Assembly: GCA_031290375.1 (NCBI GenBank)
Contig: JAITNR010000130.1
Location: 1 to 24,996 of the forward strand
Origin: Prevotellaceae bacterium
GTDB taxonomy: Bacteria; Bacteroidota; Bacteroidia; Bacteroidales; Paludibacteraceae
Direction of reading: 5' to 3'
Length of the DNA stretch: 24,996 nt
Made by a program: the position numbers and the translations under genes. This document shows positions 7,521 to 16,982 of this stretch, piece by piece. The notes below the pieces were generated by a model, which saw nothing but the letters and a program-made list of their open reading frames with translations, was not told the DNA's origin and made no database searches. How positions within the stretch are numbered: position 1 is the first letter of the stretch; the number at the start of each line of letters is the position of its first letter.

Positions 7521-10448
7521 TTATTTTATCATTACTTTTGCAAATTTGCCTTTTCGTTTCGCCCCAAGTGAAATAACGTAGGTGCCGGAAGGCAAGCCTT
7601 TTATTATTACTTTACTTGTAGTATCCGCATATTCACTGTGTGGAATGTGTCTAAGCAACTTACCCATTATGTCGAAAACATATAGATCTTTGTCCCTGTC
7701 CTCTGGGTCAACGGTAACTGCCAAAGAACCATCATCTGCCAAAGAAACCGCCAATTCCCGCGGGTCATCGCTTCTCTTTTCCAAGGTAATAGCAGTAACC
7801 AATGATGAGAAATCAGTAACGTTTTCATACCATTCGTTTAACGAGCCCGCAACATGCCTGTCTGTTGCCTGAACTTTACAGATATATTCTGTAAGTGGTG
7901 CTAAGCCACTTACAGTAGCCGAATCTGCTTTCTCTACATATTGTCTAATGACAGCCATTTTTGCATTGTAAGTTGTCTCAAAATCGTCAAAAGCAACACC
8001 TCTCGAGGAAATAGCGGCACAAGAAAAACGAAGTCTGCGGTAATTTTTATTATCCAAGTTTGAATAAGTTTTAGTTTGTGCAGTAAGAGCAACATCTACA
8101 TTTACGGTCGTTATGGTATCCCAAACTCCATTTACATCCATACCCTCAACATAGAAAAAGCCATGCTGGTTCATATCCTCACATCTTACCCAAAATTTAA
8201 TCGAACTTATCGCTTCGGGATAATATGGCGAATAAAGAGTGTCTTGAACTGTTTTAAACTGAACAGCACTGGGAGCAGATGGAACAGACACACTCGTTAC
8301 AGTATAGAAATTCTGTTTCCATCCGGGAGATGCAAGTTCGTCAAATTTGGAAAATTGTTCTTTTTCAGTGGTCTTATCTTCTGTTCCATTTGCAGTGTAG
8401 GCGGAAACATAGTAGCCTGTGGCATCATTTACGGGCTTCCAATTTGCCTGGAACGAGTTGGAGGCAAACTTTGTAGGTTCTTCCATTACGGGCGGCACTA
8501 CTTTCACCGCACGAGTTGATGTTCCGGCAAACGATAATTCCTTCTGCGGAATGCCTGAAGCATCTACCGTTTTTGCCCGCAAAACACCCGTATGAGAATC
8601 TCTATAGGAAGGAACAGGCGGATTATATCTGATTGCTATTGATGTGGCAATAATTGAGTCGGTGTCAGGTCCTAACTTTATACTTTTTAACCAAGTGGTA
8701 CCTTCGGGCATTTTCATTTCAAAGTAAGATGAACCCGTTCTGAAAGCCAAAGTGATAGAATCAGAAAGTTTAGTGCCGTTTACGCCCACGATACAGGTCT
8801 CTGAAGGCGTACCTTGTACAGTCTTAAAATTTGTATATTGAGGTATTAAGTTTATGGTCGGAATATTGGAACACTCTCTGTAACAGAACGCTATAACTCC
8901 TTCTCCAACATTTTCTATGTTTAACAAATCTCCATTATAGTGAGTACCACTATTTAAAACAGGAGCGAAATAAGTCTTGTTTGTACTTCCAGGATATGTG
9001 TCTCCCGTCATGCTAAAAACAGTCGCCGTTCCATCTGCCTCTATAATATCAACTCCCAAAGAGTTTGGGTTGGTGTTAACAGTATTGTATACCCAATCCG
9101 ATGATTTAAAGTTCACTTTTGTAATCAATAAACCTGTGCCCAAATAATACCATCTGTCTGAGTAAACCACTTTTAAATCTGCTGCTCCGTCCCAACCAAC
9201 TGCCTGACGATTTTCTATAATAAAATATTCTGACGGATTGGGATTAGTACCGTTAAGATTATGAACATCGTTATTGGGGGATATTATGTACGCGGCATTA
9301 CTTGTCGTTATAGGGTCTAATGTGTACATACTGTCGGTCTTCAAAACTGTAATATTGTCCGCACTATAGCCAAGAAAAAATCTTTCCAATGCCGAATATG
9401 TAGGCGGTGTTCTGCCCTCATTGTTGTAAGGTCCACTGCACATCAGGTCCCAGTAGCCAATAGTATAGGCATTCGAGGCTGTATCGTACAAGTCAGGCAA
9501 ACCCAAAACGTGGCTAAACTCATGGCAAAATGTGCCTATTCCACACATACTGCTCCCTGAAGGACCTTTAAGTTCAGATGTGCAGGCATAGTCCCTCAAT
9601 TGCTTTCCGTTGTAGTAATAACCGCCACTGATTGAGCCCCTATGAGGCCATATGGTATTAGGATCTGCTCCTTCAGCCTGATTGTGTCCAGCATAATATA
9701 CAAACACATTATCTACATAACCATCGTTATCGGTATCATAGTCAGCAAAATTTACAGTACTTGCTACCAAGTTGCACGCATCAATAATCATCTGACGTGG
9801 ATTTACATCACTGGAGCTACCCTGCTCTGCCCCGTAGAATGCCATATTATGCGGCAAAGTAACTGGACCAACCACATCGAATCGAGGGCTAAAAGCCCCC
9901 ATAGTAGATGCTTCAAAATATTCTCTGGCACAACCGGTATCTCCATTCTGATTATATCCTGTCTGACCAAGCAGATTCTCAAAGTTGGCTTTCGTCTTTA
10001 TAAAAGCCTTATCGGTAAAATTTACTAAAATAACCAATCCTTTATGGCTGCCATAAAGCGGATTTGGAGCAAGATTTTGCCTTACAGGTGCTTTTAACGG
10101 GGAATTACTCCTAAATGAATTAACTTGTTCAGCAGGAATAACCTTGTTCAACCCTGAAATTTCTTTAATTTCTTTTTTGGTTCGCCTGTTTTTTGCAAAA
10201 ACGCCTATTGAGACGATGCTATTGTTTACAAATGTTGCGTATTCATACACTCCGTTGGCATTTTGCTTTAACAAATAACCATCTTCGGTGGTTACGTAAG
10301 CAAAATGCTCATCGCCATGAACACGAATTGTAAGCACTGAACCATCAGGTTGAGTAATATCTACAGGAAACGGGTAGGCAGGAACTGCCTTTACCCCACA
10401 TATTGCAACTGTTTGCAATACAACAAAAAGTGTCAGAATTTTCTTCAT
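7521..10448 (-). CDS. Secreted M6-family metalloprotease with T9SS C-terminal sorting domain
   Basis: A 975-residue secreted zinc endopeptidase. Residues 1-21 look like a Sec signal peptide (MKKILTLFVVLQTVAICGVK). Residues about 22-125 resemble the M6 propeptide. The catalytic domain carries HEFSHVLGLPD at 309-319, the extended HExxHxxGxxD zinc motif (H309, E310, H313, D319), followed by WDLMCSG at 333-339 as a probable Met-turn. DYDTDNDGYVDN near 236-247 is a likely calcium loop. Next come beta-sandwich regions, a fibronectin III-like domain at about 650-860 that seems split by an insert, and a C-terminal sorting domain ending GLPSGTYVISLGAKRKGKFAKVMIK-like (about 893-975, type A). That tail implies export by T9SS across the outer membrane. 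It has its own promoter and terminator and lies downstream of a SusC/D operon. Confidence 0.93.
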   Translation of the reverse strand: MKKILTLFVVLQTVAICGVKAVPAYPFPVDITQPDGSVLTIRVHGDEHFAYVTTEDGYLLKQNANGVYEYATFVNNSIVSIGVFAKNRRTKKEIKEISGLNKVIPAEQVNSFRSNSPLKAPVRQNLAPNPLYGSHKGLVILVNFTDKAFIKTKANFENLLGQTGYNQNGDTGCAREYFEASTMGAFSPRFDVVGPVTLPHNMAFYGAEQGSSSDVNPRQMIIDACNLVASTVNFADYDTDNDGYVDNVFVYYAGHNQAEGADPNTIWPHRGSISGGYYYNGKQLRDYACTSELKGPSGSSMCGIGTFCHEFSHVLGLPDLYDTASNAYTIGYWDLMCSGPYNNEGRTPPTYSALERFFLGYSADNITVLKTDSMYTLDPITTSNAAYIISPNNDVHNLNGTNPNPSEYFIIENRQAVGWDGAADLKVVYSDRWYYLGTGLLITKVNFKSSDWVYNTVNTNPNSLGVDIIEADGTATVFSMTGDTYPGSTNKTYFAPVLNSGTHYNGDLLNIENVGEGVIAFCYRECSNIPTINLIPQYTNFKTVQGTPSETCIVGVNGTKLSDSITLAFRTGSSYFEMKMPEGTTWLKSIKLGPDTDSIIATSIAIRYNPPVPSYRDSHTGVLRAKTVDASGIPQKELSFAGTSTRAVKVVPPVMEEPTKFASNSFQANWKPVNDATGYYVSAYTANGTEDKTTEKEQFSKFDELASPGWKQNFYTVTSVSVPSAPSAVQFKTVQDTLYSPYYPEAISSIKFWVRCEDMNQHGFFYVEGMDVNGVWDTITTVNVDVALTAQTKTYSNLDNKNYRRLRFSCAAISSRGVAFDDFETTYNAKMAVIRQYVEKADSATVSGLAPLTEYICKVQATDRHVAGSLNEWYENVTDFSSLVTAITLEKRSDDPRELAVSLADDGSLAVTVDPEDRDKDLYVFDIMGKLLRHIPHSEYADTTSKVIIKGLPSGTYVISLGAKRKGKFAKVMIK

Positions 10449-10492
10449 AAATTTATTATATTAAAAGTGTAGTACTATTATTTTCTTAAATG

Positions 10493-10500
10493 CAAAGATA
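10493..10500 (-). promoter_or_regulatory. Bacteroidota -7 element upstream of M6 protease
   Basis: On the minus strand TATCTTTG matches the Bacteroidota -7 consensus TAnnTTTG exactly. It lies about 45 bp upstream of the protease ATG. No clear -33 TTTG was found at the expected distance. Confidence 0.55.
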
Positions 10501-10557
10501 AATAAAATTTTTGAATTATCCGTATAACTATCAATTTTTTATTAGAAAAATTTACAA

Positions 10558-10590
10558 AAAGAGAGACTGACTTTATGGCAGTCCCTCTTT
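10558..10590 (-). terminator. Intrinsic terminator after the susCD-lipoprotein operon
   Basis: 12-bp arms (AAAGAGAGACTG and CAGTCCCTCTTT, one mismatch) are separated by 9 nt. On the minus strand the stem is followed by a short T run. It lies just past the lipoprotein stop codon at 10611, separating that operon from the protease promoter. Confidence 0.75.
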
Positions 10591-10610
10591 TCTATTCAAA
10601 GGCAATTAAT

Positions 10611-11687
10611 TTACTTAAAATTTACCGCTCTAAATGCCTTATGGTTCAAATCTTTAAAGTTTATTGTTTTAACCGCAGATCTGTCCAATGTGACCTTTTT
10701 TGAAACACCCTTTCTTGCAGGTGCACTTGATGTGTCTGTCGAAGAGTATGATACTTCTCCAAACTCATAAGTATCGTAATCTATTATATCACAAGTGAAA
10801 CTCCATGTCGGAGGACCATTCCAAATAAGGAAATCGTTTTCATCAACTGCCCCTAAAAGAGAGAAAGAACCACTTTTTACAGCACCGCCTACATACAATC
10901 CAAAATTGCCATCAGCCTGACGTTCTGCATAGTACAATTTTCCTCCTGTCCAATACTCAATGGTTTCGTCTCTGGTTTCCAGAAATTCAAGGTATTTATC
11001 AAAATCGAAAGTACCCTGCCGCCAATCGTGGGTTGCCGTCCATGCATTTGTACCTGTATACAGGGTTGGCGTGAAAACTACCTCTTGATTTTCAACTGTA
11101 TAATCGTAGACCATACGAAGAAGGGCAAAAGCATTGTTAGAGGTATAATGCCAAGGTCTGGAAACAGCTTCTAACTCCATCAGTATCCCCCTGTCTCTCT
11201 GAGAGTCTATGCCGTTGTCTGTAACTTTCAATCCCTGAAAAAGAAGATAAAATTTGAAATGGTAGAGAGTGGTGTCTGACTCTAATGCTGGTGGTGACGT
11301 TAGCCTTGTCGGGTTAATGGTATCAAATTCAAAGAGGAGCAAACCGCTAGCCGTCAATTTACTAAAAAATGAGATAACTTTCACAGTGCAAGTTGCGGTA
11401 AAATCAGCTGCTTTTGCAGTGATCAGACACTCACCTACAATAGAGTCATTGGCAGTGATAACACCTTTGGACACTTTTGCAATTGACTCATCACTTGATG
11501 TCCATATAACATCAACTCCTGTAACCCCAGCGGGTGAAAGGGTAGCTGTCAAGGTTGCCTTATCCTGAAAAAACATTTCAAGCGAATTGCTAGACAAGGT
11601 TATACCTTTGACACTACTGGGTGTGGTGCCGTTACAAGCAGCAAACGTAGCTGCGATTACTAATAAATAGACCAATTTTTTTAACAT
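10611..11687 (-). CDS. Surface lipoprotein with N-terminal bacterial Ig-like (Big_2) domain, SusC/D-associated
   Basis: A 358-residue lipoprotein with a signal peptide ending in lipobox TFAAC and lipidated Cys18. Residues about 28-105 fit a Big_2 fold: GITLSSNSLEMFFQDKATL, then VIWTSSDESIAKVSKGVITA and a closing CTVKV strand. The remaining 250 residues are aromatic-rich and probably beta-structured; I do not recognise them. It is the third gene after susC and susD, 51 bp past the susD stop, where many such operons encode a surface ligand-binding lipoprotein (SusE/SusF position). A role in binding the imported substrate at the cell surface is inferred from position. Confidence 0.85.
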   Translation of the reverse strand: MLKKLVYLLVIAATFAACNGTTPSSVKGITLSSNSLEMFFQDKATLTATLSPAGVTGVDVIWTSSDESIAKVSKGVITANDSIVGECLITAKAADFTATCTVKVISFFSKLTASGLLLFEFDTINPTRLTSPPALESDTTLYHFKFYLLFQGLKVTDNGIDSQRDRGILMELEAVSRPWHYTSNNAFALLRMVYDYTVENQEVVFTPTLYTGTNAWTATHDWRQGTFDFDKYLEFLETRDETIEYWTGGKLYYAERQADGNFGLYVGGAVKSGSFSLLGAVDENDFLIWNGPPTWSFTCDIIDYDTYEFGEVSYSSTDTSSAPARKGVSKKVTLDRSAVKTINFKDLNHKAFRAVNFK

Positions 11688-11713
11688 AATTTTTTTTTTA
11701 AAAGTTTAACAAT

Positions 11714-11739
11714 ATTTATTTATTTATTTATTTATTTAT
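11714..11739. repeat. Tetranucleotide tract (ATTT)6.5 between susD and lipoprotein gene
   Basis: Six full ATTT units plus two bases abut and slightly overlap the susD TGA (11739-11741), about 27-52 bp upstream of the lipoprotein ATG on the minus strand. Such simple repeats can change length by slippage. Here that would alter leader spacing between two operon genes, not a reading frame. Confidence 0.8.
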
Positions 11740-13313
11740 CATTGATGCTCAAATTCCGATTGACCGGAAATCCAAGGGTTGTAGTGCTGCTCAGAAGCAG
11801 GGATGTAGAACATCAAGATGTAATTTTGGGCCGATGTCACAGTTTGAGAAGAAGAAAATACATGGTTATCGCCTCTATGATTTGTTTGTTTGTCGTTTTT
11901 GTCACACCACCATTTGTCAAAATACTCGCTGGCGAATCTTCTCATTGTAAAATAAGTTCTACCTTCGCCCCACATCTCAACTCGCCAATTGTAAATAATT
12001 TGATGTTTAAGAATACTGTCACTCGGACTTGATGTTATGGTAGCTGCCACCGTGGGGTCTCTCTGCTCAAGCAAAGGTTGCAAATATTGGGCTGCTTTGG
12101 GAAAATCGAAGGCGACATAAGCAGCCTCAGCACCAATTAAATATGCCTCTTCCGAGCGCATAAACACCAAGTCATTAAGCCAGGTTCTATCACCTCCCTT
12201 TTTTCTGGCTTTATCAAAAAATTTATTCACGGGCGCATAACTGTTTGTCGTTGAAAACCACTGTTTTCTCTTGTCTGTATCAGGCATAGAGTTATACAAA
12301 AGTTTATCTATTGCCTTAATATCACCTGCGTAAGCATAACTATAGGTAAAAACGTCCATTGCACCCCAAAATGAAGCCAGACCACCGGTGGTTTCCGCAT
12401 CAATGTCAATGCCCCACATCCAGTTGTCACTTTCACTAACGCTGTTAAAGCCATTAGTTAACAACTTTTCATAACTCAATATGGGATATTTACCTGAAGT
12501 GATAATTTCATCGCATAAAGTAATAGCTTTTTGACAGTCGCCTGCAAGGTCAGGATCTGATGTTAAAATTTGCGCTCTATGCAGGTAGTGATTAGCAAGC
12601 ATCAACTTGACCACATCCGTATTAATAGCAATTTTTGATAGTCGTGAATAGCCTGGTAAGGCTTCATAGCGGGCAATCAAATTTTGCGCAGTTATAAAAT
12701 CATTTTCAGTTTGATCAAACAAATCTCCAAGTTTTATCAAGTCACTGGGCCTCTCTGTCGTATCATTCTCTGAATAATAGGGTACAATTTTTTCAGCTTG
12801 ATCAGTTTTACCCCATGTGGTATTATAATAGTATGATAGAGCTGAATATGCATAACCTCTCATTGCATACGCCTGTCCTGCATAGTATGAATTGATAGTG
12901 TCCTGCAACGTTTGAGAGTTTGCTGCACTTTCTCTGTTCATCCTTATAATGATATTGGCATTTTTAATTATCAAGTAGTAATAACTCCACATGTATGATG
13001 CTAAAGTACCCCTGTACTCTTGCAAACGCTCCGTTGCTGCAAACCAACCGTAATTATAGTTGGTGAGTGCCAGATCGCCCGTAATCATATCGGTTTTGAT
13101 ATCTATGCTTTTTTGTCCGAAAAGATCGTGGTCATTGACTTCTATCATCAAACTGTACAACCCTCTAACCAACGCTTCGGACGATTGAGAATTGTTTCTA
13201 AACTGTTTTTCGTCAACTGTACCGCCCATAGGTGATACATCCAAGAATTTGCTTGAACAGCCAAACATTAGAGCAACCGTGGCAATTAGACCAAATATTT
13301 TTAACTTTTTCAT
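11739..13313 (-). CDS. SusD/RagB-family outer-membrane nutrient-binding lipoprotein
   Basis: A 524-residue SusD-like lipoprotein that lies over the SusC barrel and captures substrate. Signal peptide with lipobox ALMFGC, lipidated Cys19, followed by the usual FLDVSP. TPR-type helices are suggested by QAYAMRGYAYSALSYYYNTTWG, the SusD hallmark FMRSEEAYLIGAEAAY, and the C-terminal RVEMWGEGRTYFTMRRFASE. Length is typical. It starts 27 bp after the susC stop, so the two are co-transcribed and should form a SusC-SusD pair. The substrate cannot be read from sequence; the neighbouring protease and the absence of glycoside hydrolases in the window hint at peptides rather than glycans. Confidence 0.93.
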   Translation of the reverse strand: MKKLKIFGLIATVALMFGCSSKFLDVSPMGGTVDEKQFRNNSQSSEALVRGLYSLMIEVNDHDLFGQKSIDIKTDMITGDLALTNYNYGWFAATERLQEYRGTLASYMWSYYYLIIKNANIIIRMNRESAANSQTLQDTINSYYAGQAYAMRGYAYSALSYYYNTTWGKTDQAEKIVPYYSENDTTERPSDLIKLGDLFDQTENDFITAQNLIARYEALPGYSRLSKIAINTDVVKLMLANHYLHRAQILTSDPDLAGDCQKAITLCDEIITSGKYPILSYEKLLTNGFNSVSESDNWMWGIDIDAETTGGLASFWGAMDVFTYSYAYAGDIKAIDKLLYNSMPDTDKRKQWFSTTNSYAPVNKFFDKARKKGGDRTWLNDLVFMRSEEAYLIGAEAAYVAFDFPKAAQYLQPLLEQRDPTVAATITSSPSDSILKHQIIYNWRVEMWGEGRTYFTMRRFASEYFDKWWCDKNDKQTNHRGDNHVFSSSQTVTSAQNYILMFYIPASEQHYNPWISGQSEFEHQ

Positions 13314-13340
13314 ATCTATAAAATTTATTAAGGTTTTTAA

Positions 13341-16300
13341 TTAAAATTGAAATTTAATACCTGCGACCAAGGTGCTTAATGGTATGTATTGGCTTCTGTC
13401 ACTACCTCCTGCAAAACCCGAAGTAGGAACATATCCCTTCCGAGCCGAAACCAAAAACAGATTATCGGCCGATGCCCAAATATTGAGGGTATTTAACAAG
13501 ATCTTCTTTACCCATTTTGATGGGAAGTTGTAACCAATTCTTACATTATTCAACTGCAAGCAAGAGTTTGAGGTTAAGAAACGGCTTGAAGGATAATTAG
13601 CATAATTGGCGTATTTCGAACTGCCACCTGTCAAGCGAGGAATATCTGTATTTGTATTTCCTGTAAGAGGATTCCAGGCATTAAGCATATCCTTGTGCCA
13701 TGCAAATCTGCCAAATTTGTCATCAGCCATCATCTGAGCATATACATTATCATAGCCATATCCTCCCAACTGATACGTGAAAGCTGCCGAAAACTCAAAC
13801 CCATAAGCATTAAAGTCAATACCAAAACCTCCATAAATGGTGGGTAGAGCTCTCTTGTTCAGGTAGTTGCTGCCTGCAAGGCTATAATCAGTCGTCAGGG
13901 TATCCCTGATATCTGCATTAGGATGAAGTAACACAACCTTGCCATCAATTATGGTATCTTGGTGGAGGTAGTAATAAACATCGGGTATATACACACTCCC
14001 GTAACCAGTAGCGTTTTTGTCATAATACTGTTTCCACATTGCTTCCCCCTGGTCAGAAACTTTCACATATTCAGCCAAATTCCATTCGTCCAATCCCTTA
14101 CCCACAACATAACTACCGCTCGTTATCATAGGAAGCTCAAGCCCCCAGCGAGTTTCTTTCGGCATTTCAAGCATTTTTGAACGGTTAAGATTACCATTAA
14201 CACGGAAAGCCAACTCTATATTTCTTGTTTTTACTATCAGAGCCTTCAAGAGAATGTCAATACCCTGATTTCTCAGTTTCCCGTCATTTACAAAGTGAGC
14301 CGAATATCCAAGAGATGGAGCAGTGTATTTATAGAACAACAAATCTTTTGTTATTTTGTTGTAGTATTCCACTTCCAAAATCAATCTGTCCTTTTTGATA
14401 TTCACCTCAAGCCCCGCATTGAAAAGATTGGACCTTTCCCAAGTCAAATCAGGATCTCCCTTGGAAGCCCATATAATGGATGGCAACCCTTCAAGTGTGC
14501 CAAGAGCGTACCTGTCGGTATAACCAAAAGAGCCAATACCCTGATTTCCTGTGGATCCATAACTTACCTTTGCTTTCAAGTCAGACAACCAATTTCTTGT
14601 AGCTGACATAAAACTTTCACGTGTCATAATCCAAGATGCACCTACAGACCCGAAAGATGCCCATCTGTGTGCCGAAGACAATACGGAACTGCCGTCCGAC
14701 CTCCCATTTATTTCAAAAAAGTATTTTTCACTGTAGTTATACCTTGCACTTGCAAAATAACTCTCCAATGCCCTGCGAGAAGCAGCACTTGTCAAATAGG
14801 AAACTCTGGCAGCATTGGAAAATTCCACATCATCCGGTTTAAAAAGATAAGATTTTCCACCTTGCATAGCATAATTCAAAGCCAACTGAGCTTCGTGCCC
14901 AATGAAAGCATCCAAATTATGTACACCGGCAAGAGTTTTCTGATATTTCAAAAGTTCTTGCCCCATCAATTCCATATAGGACTGGTAACCTTTATAGATT
15001 CTACCCAAACCTTCGGCATCTCCATAAAACATATTGGTTAAGTCGCTGCTGGATACCCCGAAGTAGGTGTAACCTACATTTGTTGTAAATTTCAAATCTT
15101 TGATAAATTCAATGGTAAATGACCCAACAAGTTGAAGGTTATGAGCGTCAGCGTATGCTTTATCCAACTGCAAGGCACCGGCAGGATTAATACCATTACC
15201 AAATGCACGTCCAAAGCCATCATACATACCATAGTCATAAGCAGGTTTCCCTGTCAATGGGTCAATGAGAATATTACCCGCCACGTCATGCATATATACG
15301 GGATATATAGGCGGAATTCCATTTACATACTGGAAGCCGTTATTCATATTATCACCCTGTCCTGGCGCACTTTGACTTGTATAGGCATAATTAATATTCA
15401 AATTACCCGTCAACCATTTTTTAGGTTGAAAATCAAGGTTGGAACGAGCAGAAAAACGTTTAAAGTCAGATTGAATATAATAACCCTCATCTTTCAAGAA
15501 ACCAAAAGACGTATAGTAGGTTGTCTTTTCCGCACCGCCCGAAAACTTAACTGTTGCCTCATATTTATTGCCTATATGAAAAATATTTTTTGACCAACTT
15601 TCCGGCTTATATCTATATTTTACATCATTATAAAACTTGCCGGTGGCAGGGTTGATTAACAGGCTGCCATCCTCAGAAAAAGGATTGTATAAAGCAGGCA
15701 CACCACTGCCTCCCATGCTGCCATCAGGTTTATAATATTGAAACAGGTGAGTCCCCGCATAATTGGCTGCACCGGGTGTATCTCCCAAGCCGTCTGCTGC
15801 AGCAGACCAAGTATAAAGTCCCAACCAGCCTAATTCGGTATAGGTCTTGGGGTCGGTTATAACATTATACATAGGAATCCAACGTGCATTTATACCATAT
15901 TTTAAATCTACATCAATTCTGCCCTCTGCCCCTGCAGTACCTTTCTTTGTTGTGATAAGGATAACGCCATTGGCACCGCGTGAGCCGTAAAGAGAAGTAG
16001 CGGTAGCATCTTTAAGCACTGTGGTTGAAGCAATATCTGAAGGGTCTATACTTGGCACATCCCCACCGAAAGGAATACCATCAACTACATACAATGGGGC
16101 AGTCGAGGCATTGATGGACCCAAAGCCGTGAATTCTCATAGACGCCTGGGTACCCGGTTGTCCTGTTGTTGTTACAACCTGTACTCCGGCAAACTCTCCC
16201 GACATGGCTTTGGTAATATCGGACGGGCTCTTTTTTTCTATCACATCTGCGGATATTGTCTGAGCAGAGCCTGCGTAACCTTTACCTTTCTTCTGTCCTG

Positions 16301-16625
16301 TAAAAACCTCCACATCAACGGGTCCAAGGTTAACCGACTTTTGCTCGAAATTTACTGTCATTCCGTCTTTTGCAGCAATTTGCATCTCGTTTTCCATGTA
16401 GGAAATCTTGAGCGTATTGTGCCCATCGGGCAAAGTGACGGTAAACTTACCATCAATGTCGGTAACCGTTCCATCAGAGGTACCAACTACCTGAACAGAA
16501 GCTCCGATAAGAGGGGTTTTGGTTTCACTGTCCACAACCTTCCCTGAAACTGTCCTTCCCTGCCCAAACACTGCTCCGACTCCTGATAAGCACAGGGCAA
16601 CAAATAAAATTAGAAATTTCTTCAT
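13341..16625 (-). CDS. SusC/RagA-family TonB-dependent outer-membrane transporter
   Basis: A 1094-residue TonB-dependent transporter importing a bound oligomer across the outer membrane. Residues 1-21 are a signal peptide ending VFGQ. Residues 24-100 are a CarboxypepD_reg-like domain (VSGKVVDSETKTPLIGASV). The plug follows with SusC signatures ASMRIHGFGSINASTAPLYVVDGIPF-type at 161-186 and VLKDATATSLYGSRGANGVILITTKKG-type at 203-229. The rest is a 22-strand-type barrel ending in an aromatic-terminated strand (GIKFQF). There is no N-terminal STN domain, so direct signalling to an anti-sigma factor is not expected. It is first in an operon with susD and a Big_2 lipoprotein, behind a clear promoter about 125 bp upstream. 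Confidence 0.95.
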   Translation of the reverse strand: MKKFLILFVALCLSGVGAVFGQGRTVSGKVVDSETKTPLIGASVQVVGTSDGTVTDIDGKFTVTLPDGHNTLKISYMENEMQIAAKDGMTVNFEQKSVNLGPVDVEVFTGQKKGKGYAGSAQTISADVIEKKSPSDITKAMSGEFAGVQVVTTTGQPGTQASMRIHGFGSINASTAPLYVVDGIPFGGDVPSIDPSDIASTTVLKDATATSLYGSRGANGVILITTKKGTAGAEGRIDVDLKYGINARWIPMYNVITDPKTYTELGWLGLYTWSAAADGLGDTPGAANYAGTHLFQYYKPDGSMGGSGVPALYNPFSEDGSLLINPATGKFYNDVKYRYKPESWSKNIFHIGNKYEATVKFSGGAEKTTYYTSFGFLKDEGYYIQSDFKRFSARSNLDFQPKKWLTGNLNINYAYTSQSAPGQGDNMNNGFQYVNGIPPIYPVYMHDVAGNILIDPLTGKPAYDYGMYDGFGRAFGNGINPAGALQLDKAYADAHNLQLVGSFTIEFIKDLKFTTNVGYTYFGVSSSDLTNMFYGDAEGLGRIYKGYQSYMELMGQELLKYQKTLAGVHNLDAFIGHEAQLALNYAMQGGKSYLFKPDDVEFSNAARVSYLTSAASRRALESYFASARYNYSEKYFFEINGRSDGSSVLSSAHRWASFGSVGASWIMTRESFMSATRNWLSDLKAKVSYGSTGNQGIGSFGYTDRYALGTLEGLPSIIWASKGDPDLTWERSNLFNAGLEVNIKKDRLILEVEYYNKITKDLLFYKYTAPSLGYSAHFVNDGKLRNQGIDILLKALIVKTRNIELAFRVNGNLNRSKMLEMPKETRWGLELPMITSGSYVVGKGLDEWNLAEYVKVSDQGEAMWKQYYDKNATGYGSVYIPDVYYYLHQDTIIDGKVVLLHPNADIRDTLTTDYSLAGSNYLNKRALPTIYGGFGIDFNAYGFEFSAAFTYQLGGYGYDNVYAQMMADDKFGRFAWHKDMLNAWNPLTGNTNTDIPRLTGGSSKYANYANYPSSRFLTSNSCLQLNNVRIGYNFPSKWVKKILLNTLNIWASADNLFLVSARKGYVPTSGFAGGSDRSQYIPLSTLVAGIKFQF

Positions 16626-16702
16626 AAAATAGCTATTTGATTAATTTGTAAATATTACTCTTTATATTATTCTTATTATCACTGTCCTATTACGAGCACG
16701 AG

Positions 16703-16723
16703 AGCAAATCTCTTTTATTTGCT
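16703..16723 (-). promoter_or_regulatory. Small hairpin in the susC 5' leader
   Basis: AGCAAAT and ATTTGCT, a perfect 7-bp inverted repeat with a 7-nt loop, lie in the leader between the promoter at 16752 and the susC ATG at 16625. It could be a post-transcriptional control element or chance; no other leader structure was recognised. Confidence 0.35.
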
Positions 16724-16751
16724 GAAACCCGATTGGTACTATTACCATAAG

Positions 16752-16783
16752 CAAAGGTAAATGTTATCTTTTAATTCTGCAAA
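16752..16783 (-). promoter_or_regulatory. Bacteroidota promoter of the susCD operon
   Basis: On the minus strand TTTG (16780-16783) is followed after 20 bp by TACCTTTG (16752-16759). This is a full match to -33 TTTG and -7 TAnnTTTG at the usual spacing. Transcription should begin around 16744, giving a leader of about 120 nt. Confidence 0.75.
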
Positions 16784-16982
16784 TATTTTTTTTAAGAAAA
16801 GAAATTTGAAACACAAATATTTTTTTTGACATTCAATGTCTATTAATCTACTGATTATCAATTTTTTATAAATAATAAGATAATTTTTTTGAGGTTTAAA
16901 ACTGCCATAAATTTAACTGTATTTATTTTTTATTTGCATTTATTAACTATTTGTTTAACTTTTAATACAGATTTACCACAAT
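16784..16982. other. AT-rich intergenic stretch upstream of susC promoter
   Basis: Very AT-rich with several T/A runs and no supported gene. No convincing intrinsic terminator for lpxD was found here. It could hold regulator sites for the susCD promoter, but none was recognised. Confidence 0.5.
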
